Source: Glossina fuscipes (lineage: Eukaryota; Arthropoda; Insecta; Diptera; Glossinidae). From it: a stretch of DNA of 64,000 bases. Below the pieces are notes generated by a model. That model was not told the DNA's origin, did not search any database, and was given only the letters and a program-made list of their open reading frames with translations. Position numbers and translations under genes: made by a program. Each line of letters opens with the position of its first letter. The stretch's first letter is position 1. Below, piece by piece: positions 43,649-57,119 of this stretch. The stretch is taken from assembly GCF_014805625.2 (NCBI RefSeq), contig NW_023998416.1, forward strand, positions 33,148,375 to 33,212,374. The letters run 5' to 3'.

Positions 43649-45709
43649 CAATAGAAATTAATATTAAATTTAATTTTATGATATATAAATATTTTCTATA
43701 AAGTACAAGCGGCATGTGCTTTTCTGGCGTGAGAACTAAATAAAGAAGATGTAATTTTTATATTTTTAAAAGACACATAAATAGAAAATAAAAATTAAAA
43801 AAAAACATATTTTTTAAATCTGCTCATTGAGCTAATGTTCAAAATAATGCATTGCACATATAAATATTTGACTGAGATACAATTTTATCACTGTCTGCGA
43901 ACTTGATAAGAATATATAATAAAAAAAAATATTAGAAAATTTTTAGAATTATATATATTTTTAAAAGAGAGATGAGATAAAATCATGAATATTCCATTCA
44001 CTGAAGTATAATATGAAATCAAAAAATTTTTCTCAGTCGCTTAATTTCCCGGTAGGACAATTCATCATAAAATATTTAGCCATCTTTGGCCATTAACATA
44101 TAAATTATAAAATATGTTTTCTGTTTTTATGAACGACAATAGCACGAAAAGCGGATGTAAGGAAACGTTAAAAGGGCGTAAAAAGCCCTTTTAAAATACA
44201 CATCGCGTTGCGCACACAGAAAACTATAAAAAACTAAACTCATTCCATATTAAATGAAACTAAAGCTTATTGTGTTTCAGTCGCTTTCCTCGGATGGCTG
44301 TTTCATTGCTTTAAAACATATTTATATATACGACAGGTTGTGCAGTGAAACGGATGCGAGAAGTGACATAAAATTCTGTGGTATAAAGAAAAAGCGATGA
44401 TGTTGGCTTTGGTGGTTGTGCCAACTGTACCAGTAACACGATTAACATTTAAATGCTAAGCAAAGATTTATTTTTTTTATAAAAAGTTTAGTTATGAATG
44501 TGAGCGTGCGAGTGTGTAAATGAATAACGGGTAAATTATCATTTTAATGTGAATACATGAACAATAAATTTTTATTTTTTAAAAATATTAAATGTACGAA
44601 AAAGGAATTTTCACTTACAACTCATGGCTTTGTTTTCGAAAAAATAAAGCAAACAGTTTTTTAAACCTTTAAGCCAAGAGTTCGGGTTGTTCAAAAAGGG
44701 AAAAATGTAAATAACGGATAATAGTTTCGCAACATGTATGTAAGTAAGCTGTGGAGCAACAAAACTCTCACAGAGCTTCTAATACAGCTTAAGGTAGCCA
44801 TCTGACAATCCGGTTGCCCGCCCTCCATTTCTATATGCCTTATCACGCATCAAAGGACATCGCTGCAGTTGTGTTAAACACATTTTGCTTTGTTTATTGC
44901 ACGGAGTCTGCAGACTTAGATAATATGTGCAAATCCTTTGGGAAACAACTTATTCCACTACGTAGCATGAATTTTATATAAGGTAGGGAAAATCATACTA
45001 AGGCTTTTTTGTACCTACCACAAAAGGACATGAGCAAAATAATTTTTTGTTCCCTGCGTAATACTCAAATACAGACATCGCAAAATTTCAAATGAAAATA
45101 TCCACACATTACACAGAATTCATTCCTGTTGCCTAGCTTCATCGTTCGTTTTTGAAATGGACAAACTGGGATAGAAAAATTCAAAGAGAACTTTCCGATA
45201 TCTTATAACGCGCAAAACCGTCTTAAATGTGCAAGGCCGCCCCTTATAGGTACAAGGCAAAATAAAAAGAGAGGCGATTGTCAATGCATTGACGACTTCT
45301 ATTGGAAGCTGATGTAAATAGATATGTTATTTGTTAAGGCCGTTGGAAATATGCGAAAATTTTTAGTCGCTAGCGATTTTCTGGGATGACCAAGGGACAT
45401 GGAAAATGGGTGTCGGCTTATCATTTACTAGCTCTGAAATAGGCATTTTCCGTTAGCCCTGACGTTCGCTCGAGGTTATAATTGTGCGTGTTGTTAATCA
45501 GTAGCTCTTAGAGACTACAAGACTTTTAGGACACCTCATAAATATTTATATGGTAGATCGCGGAGTCTGTCGGGCTGCCTAGAACATAGTTATTAGGGCG
45601 AAAACAAGCTCTTTCGATTTTTGTTAGTAAATTAATACGTTTTGCACAACCGAAAACACCACAGTTTTTTCACACATTTCGTAGATATTCATACAACGAA
45701 TTTTTGAAG
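43649..45709. other. AT-rich spacer with a perfect hairpin
   Basis: No gene recognised. A 10-bp perfect stem lies at 44168-44194 and is listed separately. Confidence 0.45.
44168..44194. other. Perfect 10-bp inverted repeat, 7-base loop
   Basis: TTAAAAGGGC, loop GTAAAAA, GCCCTTTTAA. It could form a small DNA or RNA hairpin. No associated element or gene was seen. Confidence 0.6.
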
Positions 45710-45800
45710 TAAGGTGTTATGGGGGAAGTGTTCGAAAAAGTTCGTGCTTGGGTCAAAACAGAGCCTATCTCAAACACATTTTCATTACAAATAATGTACG
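45710..45800 (-). repeat. Repeat family A fragment
   Basis: GTGTTATGGGGGAAGTGTTC, GAAAAAGT and GTGCTTGGGTCAAAAC match reverse-oriented A copies; the rest is lost. Confidence 0.45.
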
Positions 45801-46109
45801 AGTGGGCTGATTTGCCACGCAAGGATTAACATTTCACGAGAGTCCTTCATTGCGGTTGCATCCAAAATATAGACTTAAGTGGTTCAAATTTGTTAAGGTT
45901 GATTTGTATGTCGATTTACTATGAAATCCAAATAGCGAATATTATATATTTTTAACATAAAAAGATTCAGTTTTCGTAGGAGCGATCGTAGGAGGTGGAG
46001 TTCAAAAGATTTCTCCAGCTAAACAAAATTGTGCATACGAATTTAGAGTGTGGATGTACTCAGCGAGTTTTGCCGAAATAATTTAAAAAATTTAATTTTC
46101 TTCCATGCA

Positions 46110-46365
46110 AAGATTTTTCAAAAGCAAAACCAATTCGTACCATTTTCAATAGTGGTCGCCGTTGTCCGAAAGCCTGTTAGTAAACCAAAATTCATCGAAA
46201 TATTTCAAAAAATGAGACCTGTAGGTTGACAGGACAGGCAAGCTTAGATCCATTCACAATCATTTTCCGTATAATAAAAAGTGGATATGTCTTACGCCCA
46301 TCTGGGCGTTACATACGTCTTAACATACCTGTACCACAACTGATGTAGGGTGTAAAAGCGGAAGT
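46110..46365 (-). repeat. Repeat family A copy
   Basis: CCAATTCGTACCATTTTCAA, AAAATTCATCGAAATATTTC, AGACCTGTAGGTTGACAGGA, CCCATCTGGGCGTTACATAC and the terminus CTGTACCACAACTGATGTAG followed by GGTGTAAAAG. Confidence 0.75.
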
Positions 46366-49300
46366 TCTACGATTAAAATTTTAAGCGTAATTTTGAGAGA
46401 TTTTTTAATATCATTATAATCTTCTCATTTTGTCCGATAGCAGAAGTTTCATTTAAGAAAAATTTGAAAAAGTCGTTATAATAATTTTTATTTTTCTCAA
46501 AAATGATTTTTTAGGAGAACAATTTTCTCTTTTCTTTCTCTTTTGTTTGTAAAGTCATTTTATCTAAAAGAATAATTATGAAGAAAAATAATGAAGTCCT
46601 CGTAAATGTACTTAACAGTCGGAAACTGGAGGAACTGCTAAGAACATAAACGCATCTGGTACTTATCGTCAGCAAGTGGTGCACCTGAAGAGATTTTAGC
46701 AAAAAAAATTGTACATGGAAAAGTGAACATTACGAAAAGATTTAGGCGAAGCTTGAGAAGGCAAAGAAAAGTATAGATATTTCCGGAGAACAAAGCTGTG
46801 TTGGCAGAAAACCTTAACAAAACTATTATCCTTTACACGCCTAACGTCATAGTGGAAGTTTTAATAGAGCACTTAGGCCAGAACAAAAAAACATATATTT
46901 ACCCGAGCATACAAAAAACTAGCAATAGTCTCAGTAGCTAAGCGTTTATATTCTAACAAAATGGTACCAAGATCATCAGTTTTGAATGGTAGTGACGCAG
47001 CTAAGAGCTAAGAGTAACAATAATGCCATGCACCGCACATATTCAACTTTTTACGACTATAATTCACCAACATCATGGTCGTCCTCATCCCCCGTCATCA
47101 TTATAGCTTAGCTTAACAAAGCATAATAACGCATACAATGTATTGTCGCCGCCAACACTATCGTTGCTATTGATGATGACGGTTGGTAGTTGTCAGATGG
47201 TGGTGCAAGTGCAAATATGTGAAATACATGACGAAAGCCATTATGACAACAAAAAATGTGTTTTAAGCCTTTAAGCTGAGAGAAGTGAATGTAAATGATT
47301 TTCTGGGTTAACACGAAAAAGAAAACAAAACAAAACAAAAAAATAAAACTTAAATGTAAACGCCGTCAGTGTTAACTACATGTTGGTAGAGCTTAATGAA
47401 ATGTATTCATTGGAAACTTTTCAAGATTAAATTCTCAGCACTGCGTTGAATTTATTAAACATCAATTGAGAATTTTTTAAATAATTGCCTGCAGCTTGCA
47501 GTATAAAAAAGATTGGCAAAATCCTCCCTGAAAAACGTTTTCATTGATTCAACTGCTTGTCCTTTTAACTATGTATGGGTATTCGGTCATATGCTTTGCA
47601 TTAGTTAGCAAGTTATATTTCTTGTGCAGAGTAATAATAGATTGGGACAATTGTCTCTAAGTAGTATAAAATACGACTCATGTTCTATCCCAGAAATAAA
47701 ACTAAAACGTAAATTAGAGAAAACATAAGCGTGGTCCACGGATGTAAAGCATCTGCCAAATAAGGCAAAGCCGCCACAGCTTGAACGCTCCAAATATCAG
47801 CAAAGGATTCGCTCTCTCCACCGAAGAATTTCCTCGTCCATCGTAAACATGCTGCTTTCAAGGAATCAGTAGCAAATACCAAAGCGTGTGACGCAATTAT
47901 CGCTTGCTTTTTGCTTTAAATCAACACTTTTGAGATGGATTCTGGACTATCACTCGATTACGATTTATATTATATACCGTATATACTTGAACTCACGTTT
48001 CGTTGGCAATCGTAAAAATTTAACACGGGATTGAGAAACTTCGCTTGATTCGTATGCGTGTAACTTCATATATATATGACATCGGGTTCTGTGCAAGAAA
48101 AACTTCGGACATAAAGCTCCAGACTGAAGGTTCGAAAAGGTCGATGTTCAACGTAAAGCGTAACATTCTTTTAATGATTCTGGACGGACTCATGGACTTA
48201 GGCGGCTTGCAGCTTACCCCGTCGAGGCGCTTAAGAAACAATTTGAGACTATGATTCCTTTAAAGCAGTGCTTTGAACTCGTCATTGCACATCTAGGCTC
48301 GACAATCGGCATTGTAAGGGAAGCTCTTCTTAAGATAATCAGTAACATCTTGCGTTAAGTAACAAAGCGCTCTCATGCACAGCGCATTCTCCTATATAGG
48401 ATGATTACAACTTTTTTCAATTCATAAGTGATTGAATAATCGTCGCTCATCACGCCCTGAAACTGGAGCGTTGCCAATATAATTTTTGTAAATATTTTCA
48501 AGATTGCAATAACTTGAACACGTTTAACCCTCTCTCATATTTCCCTTCCGAAATGCGCTTTTCTCGAACAATTGTCACCTTTCCCATGCTTAACTAGAAG
48601 CTCAGTATTACTATATTTTAATGCCTTGGGAACAAAGAAAATTGCACTTTCTTTTTGTAATGTAGGATTAATGTATTCCAGTGCATTTTTACACTTGTCA
48701 TGTAGACAAGAGAAAGAAAACACATTTTATTTCTCAGCCAGATATTAAAATTGATATCATTACAAGGAATGTAAGCCATGCATGCTTTCATTTTGTTCTT
48801 TCCTCTTTTACTTCTGTTTTAGTGCTTATTATGTGCTTTGCAGTAAAACATTACACAAATTGTAGCAATATATGTACGTAGGACAAACGACAACAATTAT
48901 TATCCTTGTAGCATATAAAATCATCCTTGTTGTTATGGTTGTCGTTGTTGTTCGACATTTTTCTTTTTACATTCATTAAATTTCAGGATTACATGACAAT
49001 TGTATTCAACGCTTGTGGCTCCAAAGATTCTGATAGATGTGTGTCGTTTTATTACTCATTTTACTTTCGTTTACATATTCTCGTCATGACCGTTAAAGTA
49101 TAATGGCTTAGTTCTTCCTTTCACTGTTCAAGTTCCCCAATTTATTTTCGGTTTTTAATCTTTCTTTTTTTTTAATCCTTTGCCCTTTCTCTCTTACTAT
49201 GATTAAATATTTGGATTATTGTGAAAATGTGCGTACGCATGGTTCTTCTATCTACATGGATGATAAACTTATTGCACTCTATTTCAACTTTTCGAGAAAG

Positions 49301-51324
49301 CAACCATAGGTGTCGGTGCACTTTCCCTCGCAAAATTAAAGAATTCCTTTAGGGATAGAGATGAATGGTGATCCGAATGATTCAAGTGGTGAACGTACGC
49401 TGGGTGTTTGAAAACTTCCTGCTCCGTTTCTCTCAAATTTCAATGAATCCCTACTTTCCGCTGACGAAAGTTTGTTTCTCCTATGATGGAAGGCTATCAC
49501 ATTATCTATTGACAGCACGTAGCGCGGTATTAGTCTCATCTAATTCGACAACAATTCCTTTGCAATCATACCACAGTGCAGCACGTTATTCATGAGTATC
49601 AATGCTCGCGTTGCTGCAAAGTTTTGTTTTCATTTCTCTTTGGCTTCCGCTGCAGCCTCCTGTTATATAATTTTGCCACTTATAAGTTATCCACTTTTCA
49701 CATCCAATAGTTAATAACGCGGGTTAGCTAAGCTTCAGTTGAGAATGTGAACGGATAAAGTGAACAATTTTGTCGGTCACATCAGACTCGAGCATTCTTT
49801 TGCATTCAATTCTCCTTAACGAGCTTAAGACTTCATCTTATAATGCATATACAGGTTTTGACTCACCCACAAGTCCGCTATTTGTTTTCGATATTGGCTA
49901 CGCGATTGATTACTCATCGCAAGAAGCATTTTAAACCCCGAAACAACTGAAATATTAATTAACGATCCATTTTTTATCCCCTGTTTCACGATAACTTATC
50001 TTTATCATAGACAGCAAGTTTTTTTTCTTTTTGGTAAGGGTCCTAGCAGCTTTAACGAGCAACATCGATTTCATCAACTGGAGACATTTGCATGGCTCAC
50101 CCATATTTACTTGAATTCGCTTAAAATTCTAAGCATGCACGACAACAACTAACGATGAAATTGTTCATTTTTTCTTAATCCAGTCGCACACGTCAACATA
50201 TGGTTTTCCAATTTTGTTAATAGTAATAAAAATGAGGACGATTGACATTCTAGACCTTTCTTTTTTAAGCCTTTTCGGGAATGTTATCAGCAAATTTGAA
50301 AACCAAGTAGCCCGCATTTTTGTGTTCTTCTTACTGACACAACTGCCTCTTGTCACGTACTCTCCACAACACTGGACTTTCTTAAAAACATTGAAAAATC
50401 AATCCTAGATGTAAAAAATGTTAAGAACAAAATAAGATAATAATAATCCCAAGTGTTGAACTCCCAAACTTTAAGCTTTCTCAACAGGTCAATGCTTCTA
50501 GCAATTACAATATTTTACACACGCTACAGTAAAGTGGCGATATATTAGCTGTGTCCTTCGCGTCGTAACATCTCTACACAAGAATCAAACAATGTATTCT
50601 TACTCAAGGTAAAATTCTGAATGAATTTAGTTAAAATTCGGAACAGATGTGTAATAAGTCCGTTTCAGACTTCAATGCAAGCAAAAAAAGAAAGGTGTAA
50701 CTTAAGATCTAAAACCTAAAGCATGATACAGATATTACACAGTCGTCAGAGGCGAATTGATTGGTCAGCTGACTCGCCTACATTTGACAAGTACTCAGCA
50801 GTTTTTGTATTAAGGTAGTGACTCTTAAAGTTTCTCTTTAACACGAGTAAAATTTCCTTTTCCAATGTTTTTTTTTTTTTTTAAGGACAAACGATATGAA
50901 AAGGGATTAAAGAGGGAAAACCACAATAATTTATAAAACTTACAGTGGGTGTAGTATCCCATGAATAACTCAACAAGAATATAAGCTAAATAATATTTAT
51001 ATGTGTCATCATAAATTCATGGAATTCATCTTGTATATACACACATGTTCCCACTTAATTAGGTAAGCAAAGGATAAAAGACATGAATTTTTACAGAACC
51101 CACTGTAAAATTACAGAAATGGAATTTGTAGATAGCGCATCGAACGTCAAGTGATATACACACTTATGTGGTCTGTGAAAAATTTTTATTAAACAACCGT
51201 TAGTCTGTCTGCCTTTTCTTGCTCGAATTTTCATGGCTAGCGGAAGTAACATAAGTTGCGGGACTTTAAAAAACAGCCCAGCATTAAATAACCTACACCA
51301 CCCTACAATTATTTGTACAACGTC
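46366..51324. other. Long stretch with no gene and few recognisable repeats
   Basis: About 5 kb with no recognisable transposon or conserved domain. Short open frames (47605-47882 and 48020-48241 minus; 49336-49595 on both strands) match nothing I know. This is the part of the window least occupied by families A and B. Confidence 0.4.
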
Positions 51325-51570
51325 TTTTTAAAATAAAGCTTTATATGGGAAAAGATGGAAAAAGTGATCGAATTCGAATCATTTTTAACAGCGTTTATCC
51401 TTGGGCCAAAAAAAGTCGGTGCACCAGATTTGAAAAATTACGACCTATAAGGAAACAAGAGTAACAGACGGACAGACAAATTTAGATCGGTAAACAAGGG
51501 ATCGATCGGTGTAATAAGAGCGGTGTCTATCTCAAATCCTTCTGCATGTTGCATATATGCGCTCAAACTT
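51325..51570 (-). repeat. Repeat family A copy
   Basis: TTTATATGGGAAAAGATGGA, TTTTTAACAGCGTTTATCCT, TGGGCCAAAAAAAGTCGGTG, GACGGACAGACAAATTTAGA, CGATCGGTGTAATAAG and CTTCTGCATGTTGCATATAT. Confidence 0.7.
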
Positions 51571-51989
51571 AATATATCCAGCAATTTATGCGTTTGAAAG
51601 TGGAGATGGGTCGTTGCGTGTTTAATAATAATAAATAAATTCTTACGTGCTTTTTGGCTCACTAGGAAATGCTACAAAGAATAAGAGTAGAAAAAAAGTT
51701 TCTGAAAACAGATACTAAAGAAGAAATTTTGTCGATTGAAAAGTAGTTTGTACATTTCAGCACAAGAACGACTATCTCTGTTACCTGCAAACTTAATCTT
51801 TAAACAAATTTAATTCTCATTTTACGAGCTTACGACCGTGCACGCAGCCACACGTGACTGCATCAGTTTTGTAAAATTGCTTAACATTGAATTCCGGTTG
51901 GATGGATATATACAAGAAAAGCAATTACATCAGGTCTGCATAGCAAATGCACGTTTGTTATGTGAAAATGATAAGGAATAATTTATTCG
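51571..51989. other. Spacer
   Basis: Nothing recognised. Confidence 0.45.
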
Positions 51990-52630
51990 AATTATTGGCT
52001 ATCGTCAGCTATGTATTTTTCTCGCCTCTCTAACAATTTTGCATGTCATGCCAAACCAACTGTTACCCTTTTGAGCTAAATCAGTTATGGACCCATTTTC
52101 GTATATTGCAGCAAGTGCGCGTTCCATTGATGCAAATAAACATGATCGGAAGAACTCAAATTTGACGAAGAAGCCGCGGAGCTGACACTTCCCACTTGGA
52201 GTTTGCATCGCATAGCGGACTGTTCTCGCTGTCATGGCGGATGGTGGGATGTCGTGTAAAAAATGACGTTATTGCCGTTTTTTGAACAGCGAACGACTCG
52301 TACCGTTACCATCTGGCTCTAATAGCTAATAGCAGACCACATTCTTCTAGTTCCTCCACCCACACAATATCGTCTCACGCCAAAGCAATTCAGTCTTGCA
52401 GTCAATGTGTGGCGCTTGGATCTGCCCATGAATTTTTGCGTCAAGGATTCTCAAAATAAATCCATCTTTCGTCGCCACTTACAATTCGACGGAGAAATGG
52501 CTTTTCTTTGCATCGTTCGAGCAAACAAAAATAAGCTATCCATGAATGCTCTTTATTTGGCACAATACTCGATATTTTTATCATTAGACAAAGTCTTCTT
52601 GTCGAACTGTAAAAAAAAAATGTAAATTCA
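51990..52630 (-). pseudogene. Mariner transposase pseudogene
   Basis: The minus strand reads LLERCKEKPFLRRIVSGDE, then RWIYFENP, a stop, and RKNSWADPS. This is the mariner block around the first catalytic Asp (usually FL-RIVTGDEKWI-Y-NPKRK-SW). Further on, in shifting frames, ILCVWWEELEE (for LCIWWD), VIFYTTSHHP (for VI-QHDNARPH) and SKWEV (for the following (L)KWEVLPHPPYSPD) can be followed. Near 52060 a trace of the SKD-QFF-GI tail remains. The second and third catalytic Asp are not preserved, and many stops and shifts are present. I found no inverted repeats. Confidence 0.65.
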
Positions 52631-53569
52631 GGTTCTACACGAGACACTGACGCCAAATTCCGGTTTCGTATTTACAGTCCTAGTATTTATCTTCACCTAT
52701 ACATTCTTCAGTTTAGATAAGAGGAATAATAGTGAGTTCAACAGTTGATAACTTTCAAATTTTGTTAACCCAGTAAGCAGGTAGTAAGTAAGAGTACATA
52801 TGCATTTTGTTTATTACATTTCTATTTCTTGCAATACTTGCAACTTTGGAAAAACTCCACTGAGAAAGTAGAGGAGAAAAGACGCGATTCTGCACTTGAC
52901 AGATGCAAGCTATCTTGGAAATAGTTTTATATCTCAAACTCAACAAGTGAACGTTCTTAATATATGCTAGAACTGCCGAAGTTTTATGTGTGTATCTATC
53001 CGTTTTTACCCACTTGAGTGAGTTTGGCGATTCTCAGTCTTCGATTGGACCAAATCTATACAATTTTCTCGCTCCCTTTGAAGGGCAGCATATCCCAAAA
53101 TACAGATAAATATCGTATATGGTGTGTTGGGATGCACTCTTCTTTGCTTTTTTGTTTTCGTACGCCTTGCTACTATATGCATGCATTAGCCAGTAATGAT
53201 AATAAAGTGGCAAGTTTGTAATAAAGGTGAATTTTTTATATACACATTTATGTTTCTCAGGTAGATGCGAATAGATGAGAGAACACTATGTTAAAAAGCT
53301 TTTTTATTGAAGCAAAGCACCTGTGAAGCGAATGTTCGCAACAGGCAATGTATGGTAACGTAAATCTACACATAGAAGATAGTCAGCGTGCACAATACGT
53401 TCATGTCGTTTTATATCACTAAACACGTAATAGCAATTCTTCACATTCCAGTTTTTTGATTGTTTTCAACAGTTTAGGGGAAACTTTTTTGCCTACATAC
53501 AGGCTAAGCTATTTGAGATAAACCCTGCTTTGTTTAAATTATATCAATGAATTAATAATCAGTTAAGAC
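52631..53569. other. AT-rich spacer, possible B fragment
   Basis: The stretch at about 52985-53075 vaguely resembles the reverse of family B. Otherwise nothing recognised. Confidence 0.35.
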
Positions 53570-53726
53570 CCCACGTAGAAATACATGGGCACACGTCAGA
53601 AGGACAGACCTGCAAGCAGACGCATAAAGTGATTTTGATTCGATCGGTGTAATAAAAGGTGGGTCTATCTCAGCTCCCTCCAAGTTTTACATACACCCGC
53701 ACGAATTTCATATACCCTTGCATCAA
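53570..53726 (-). repeat. Repeat family A terminal half
   Basis: ACATGGGCACACGTCAGAAG, GATTCGATCGGTGTAATAAA, AGGTGGGTCTATCTCAGCTC, CACCCGCACGAATTTCATAT and ATACCCTTGCATC. The palindromic end is cut off where the SINE tail begins. Confidence 0.65.
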
Positions 53727-53885
53727 ATTATTATTATTACGATTAATTTAGCCAGAGGAAATAATTTCTTCCTAAATCCTTAACGTACTAGCATATCTAG
53801 GGTTTGCGGGTTTGGAGATTTGAACCCACGACCATTGAATGAGTTCTTAGTCGAGACTCGTCGTCTGCTCGGCCACCCGGCCGCA
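53727..53885 (-). repeat. tRNA-derived SINE, minus strand
   Basis: On the minus strand a tRNA-like head reads GCCGGGTGGCCGAGCAGACG (A box within) and, about 50 bases on, GTGGGTTCAAATCTCC (B box, 53815-53827). A short body then ends in an ATT repeat (AATAATAATAATT). The Ser/Leu-type 'GGCCGAG' suggests a type II tRNA ancestor. The acceptor stem does not pair, so it is not a tRNA gene. Confidence 0.6.
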
Positions 53886-55317
53886 TATTACACTGCTAGC
53901 CATATTGTTAACGAAATATTGAACTCCAAATAATTCGTTTGCTTCACATCAATGCCAGACTTGTGTGTGGTGCATATACCATATTCAATCATCTTGGTGT
54001 AATACTAGCCTACAAACTGACATAAAACATTACGATTTACATTGACCCCTTTCAATCATACTAATTTTAAGCTTTTATTGTTATTTATTCCTTTTTTTTC
54101 TTTTTAAAGAACTCATTGAAAATGCCGCATTTGCGGTTTATATCCCTCGCTGCACGTTTCGAAGTACATTAACTCTTGATTAATTCATATAATTTACTAC
54201 GAGTAGGAGAAAGAGAGAGAAACATAGAGAGAGATAGAGAAAACTAAATACTTTTACCGACCACTGGTAGCAAAGCTGTCTTTAACCTCCTGTCTTTTAC
54301 TTTTGTAAATCTTTCTCGAGCTCGAAATGAAAATAAAGAGCGTGTTAGCAAGTCAAAGCATTTAAGACGTAAGTAAATGCATGACTGGAATCTGTAAGAT
54401 GACGACATTTTGTAGGTAACATATTTTTATATCGAAAAATAAAAACAAGTATTCAATAATCACTGATGACCGGAAAAGCGGAAAAGCGGATCCATTAAGC
54501 AGTTGCTTTAAAATTGCTCCAATGCAAGGGGAAGCTTGTGTGGGTGTTATATATCATGTGTGCAGTCGTGGACCACAATAACATTATTATAGCTATAAGG
54601 TGTTTTGTTGTGGTTAACAATAACTAATGTTTCATATATTCAGGCATTTTGTGGTTGCTACAATGTAATCATAAATGCATTCATTTTTCACGTTTGCCTT
54701 TCAGCAGAAGAGGAAAGAGATGGTTCGTCGTTATGCTTAGTTTATATGTTAAATCGTAATCATACATAAAAAAACGAAAAGAAGTCCACGTGATAAATGA
54801 TCAGGCAAACGGCGATATTTGTTTGTCCATCGAATGGCCAAATAATGTGGATTATGTTGCCTGCTGCTTACTTTTTTTATAATCGATTTCTATTGAATAA
54901 ACTCTTCGACTTTTCCAATATTAATGAAGATAGTTAATTTAATAGCAATCCTGGGTTTTCTTGATCATCTATTAAACAATTCTGCCGAGCATTATTTCGC
55001 TAATGCTTAATACCTAATTTACCTTTGTGGAGAGATAAAATAATTTTTTTTTCGGTTTCTTTGACTGAAATACACCCCAATCTTTTTTTACACGGTCGAT
55101 GTGCTGCTTACAAATCCTTGCAAAAAATACTTGCGAAATATAGTAAATTTGGAGATATGTGCCACAACCTTAAAGATGTAATGCGTAATATGAAAAAACT
55201 TTAAATATTTGCCCCAAAAAAACCGCGCAAAAAAAGTGATAATGAAATTCATTTTTCATATTTATAAAACAAAGTGCGTTCATTTTAGTTACAAAAAACA
55301 AAATTAAAATTAGTGTA
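53886..55317. other. AT-rich spacer with (GA)n
   Basis: A broken (GA)n tract at about 54205-54240. Nothing else recognised. Confidence 0.45.
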
Positions 55318-55384
55318 CATCCGTCTGAGTGGCTGAGCAGACAAGAGTCTCGATTAGCAGCTCAATCGTCAAATCTCAGACAGA
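55318..55384 (+). repeat. tRNA-derived SINE head fragment
   Basis: CGTCTGAGTGGCTGAGCAGA (A box) and AATCGTCAAATCTCAG (decayed B box) match the head at 53800-53885 in the opposite orientation. It runs directly into a family A copy. Confidence 0.5.
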
Positions 55385-55510
55385 GCGAAAATGTTTCTCA
55401 ATCGATCAGTGCAATAAAAGGTGGATCTATCTTAAGTTCTTCTGAGTGCTACATAAGTACGCACAAAATGAGTATACGCTGGACCACAAGTGGTGTGGGG
55501 TATAATAATG
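55385..55510 (-). repeat. Repeat family A terminal third
   Basis: CGATCAGTGCAATAAAAGGT, GGATCTATCTTAAGTTCTTC, TGAGTGCTACATAAGTACGC and the palindromic terminus GGACCACAAGTGGTGTGGGG. Confidence 0.75.
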
Positions 55511-57119
55511 CCTTACTTCAGCGAGTTCTGAAGACCGTAGCTCTAGATGTAGAGGACGAATACAGGGAATGAAGGGTTTTTCTAAAAGAGTCCTCTCACA
55601 AGCCTTTATAAACATTGGAAATAAAATGATGAAATGATATAAAAAAATCGCAAATAATTTAAGGAAAGGCTATAGTAAAATATATCAAATGTCAGATTGT
55701 CAGGGTTAACTGTACTTTATGTCAACCAGGCCGTTCTCATTTCAGAGTTTTGTTCTACATTTCGAAGGAAACTTACAGTTGCTGAGACGGCAATGTATTC
55801 TTGTAATGCGTTTCGCTTTTACTGATTCATACAAATTCGTTCATGGCCTCCATATATTTTGTTCAGGTCGTTCCATTAGTTTACAAGAGAGACTCTCCAC
55901 AAGAGCATAAATCCAGCGAGTGCCTTAAATATATAAACCTTTTAGAAGTTTCTTGTGAATCATAGCGTTTTTTGTGTCCAAGAACTGCTAATGTATTATT
56001 TTATGCACTGTTTGCCTTACTTTAAAGTTCACGTAAATGGAATCGTTATGACCAAGTCCAACATGTAGATTGCACTTGGAACTAAACGCAATTGACTGTA
56101 ATATTTTGTTAGTAATATAAACAATAGTTAAAGTATTTTTTATGATTATCTATAAACGTTCTTTACGGTTCGGTTGAATTAGTTGTAGTTCGTTAAAAGC
56201 ATTAAAGATTTGCGTGGCTCCGCTTAAGTAGTGTGGATGCAACGATGCTTAATTGGCGCTTGAAAGCGATCCTAAATTTCTATTTTAGTTTGTAAATATG
56301 TAACTAACACTTGTTCATGGCTCACTTAACATATAATAAGGTGCCGCACGCCCATATTCTCTTCAGTTTTATGACGAAACTGCAAGCATTAAATACAGCT
56401 TTCTTGCTTGCTATAAGTTCTGCACGCTCATTAAAATTTTTAAATTCACGTTTTAGTCATTAAGAAAAAAAAAAAAAAAAGCATACAGATTTATTTACGT
56501 AAAATTTTATTGAATTGATTTTTTATGACAAAATAGTTCTTCTAAGCATACGACAGCATTGTAAGGAGCAAAAATTCGCGCATTATGCAGGCGGTATAAT
56601 GCAGGCACTCGTAGGAGGTCAATGTGAACTTCTATCTTCCAATCTCGCAAATTCACTTTAATATCATTTATTATATGTTATATATATACAGCAAGAGCTT
56701 GTAACTATGTGGGGGGGGGGCTTTGCACTAACTTCTACTTCGCTGTAGGGCGAAGCATGTTTTTGGAGTTTATTCGCTCCCTATAATACGATACATTCCA
56801 ACTCCAATAAAACAATTTCGTTATTCTGCATTGTATGCTTTTGCGTCGGATATTTCACACAGATCTAGAAATGCTCTCTTGTCTCTCGATGATTGAAGTT
56901 AGCAATTGGTTTTGTAATCCCATTCGAGTTCAGATGATGTGGCTTTGAATGTATATTTTCAGGATTACAAGTTTACTTATCTTGTAGGTAAGCATTGAAT
57001 TTCAGTATAGAACCAAAACGAATCTCAGGACTTCAGTCTTCACAACGCTTTCAATTCAAATATCTGGGGCAAGGCTAAAGTCAAGATAAACTGCACAAAT
57101 TCAAGCTTTTTTTCAAAAT
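55511..57119. other. AT-rich spacer
   Basis: A poly(A) run of about 17 bases near 56464-56480 and a G10 run at 56711-56720. Nothing else recognised. Confidence 0.45.
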
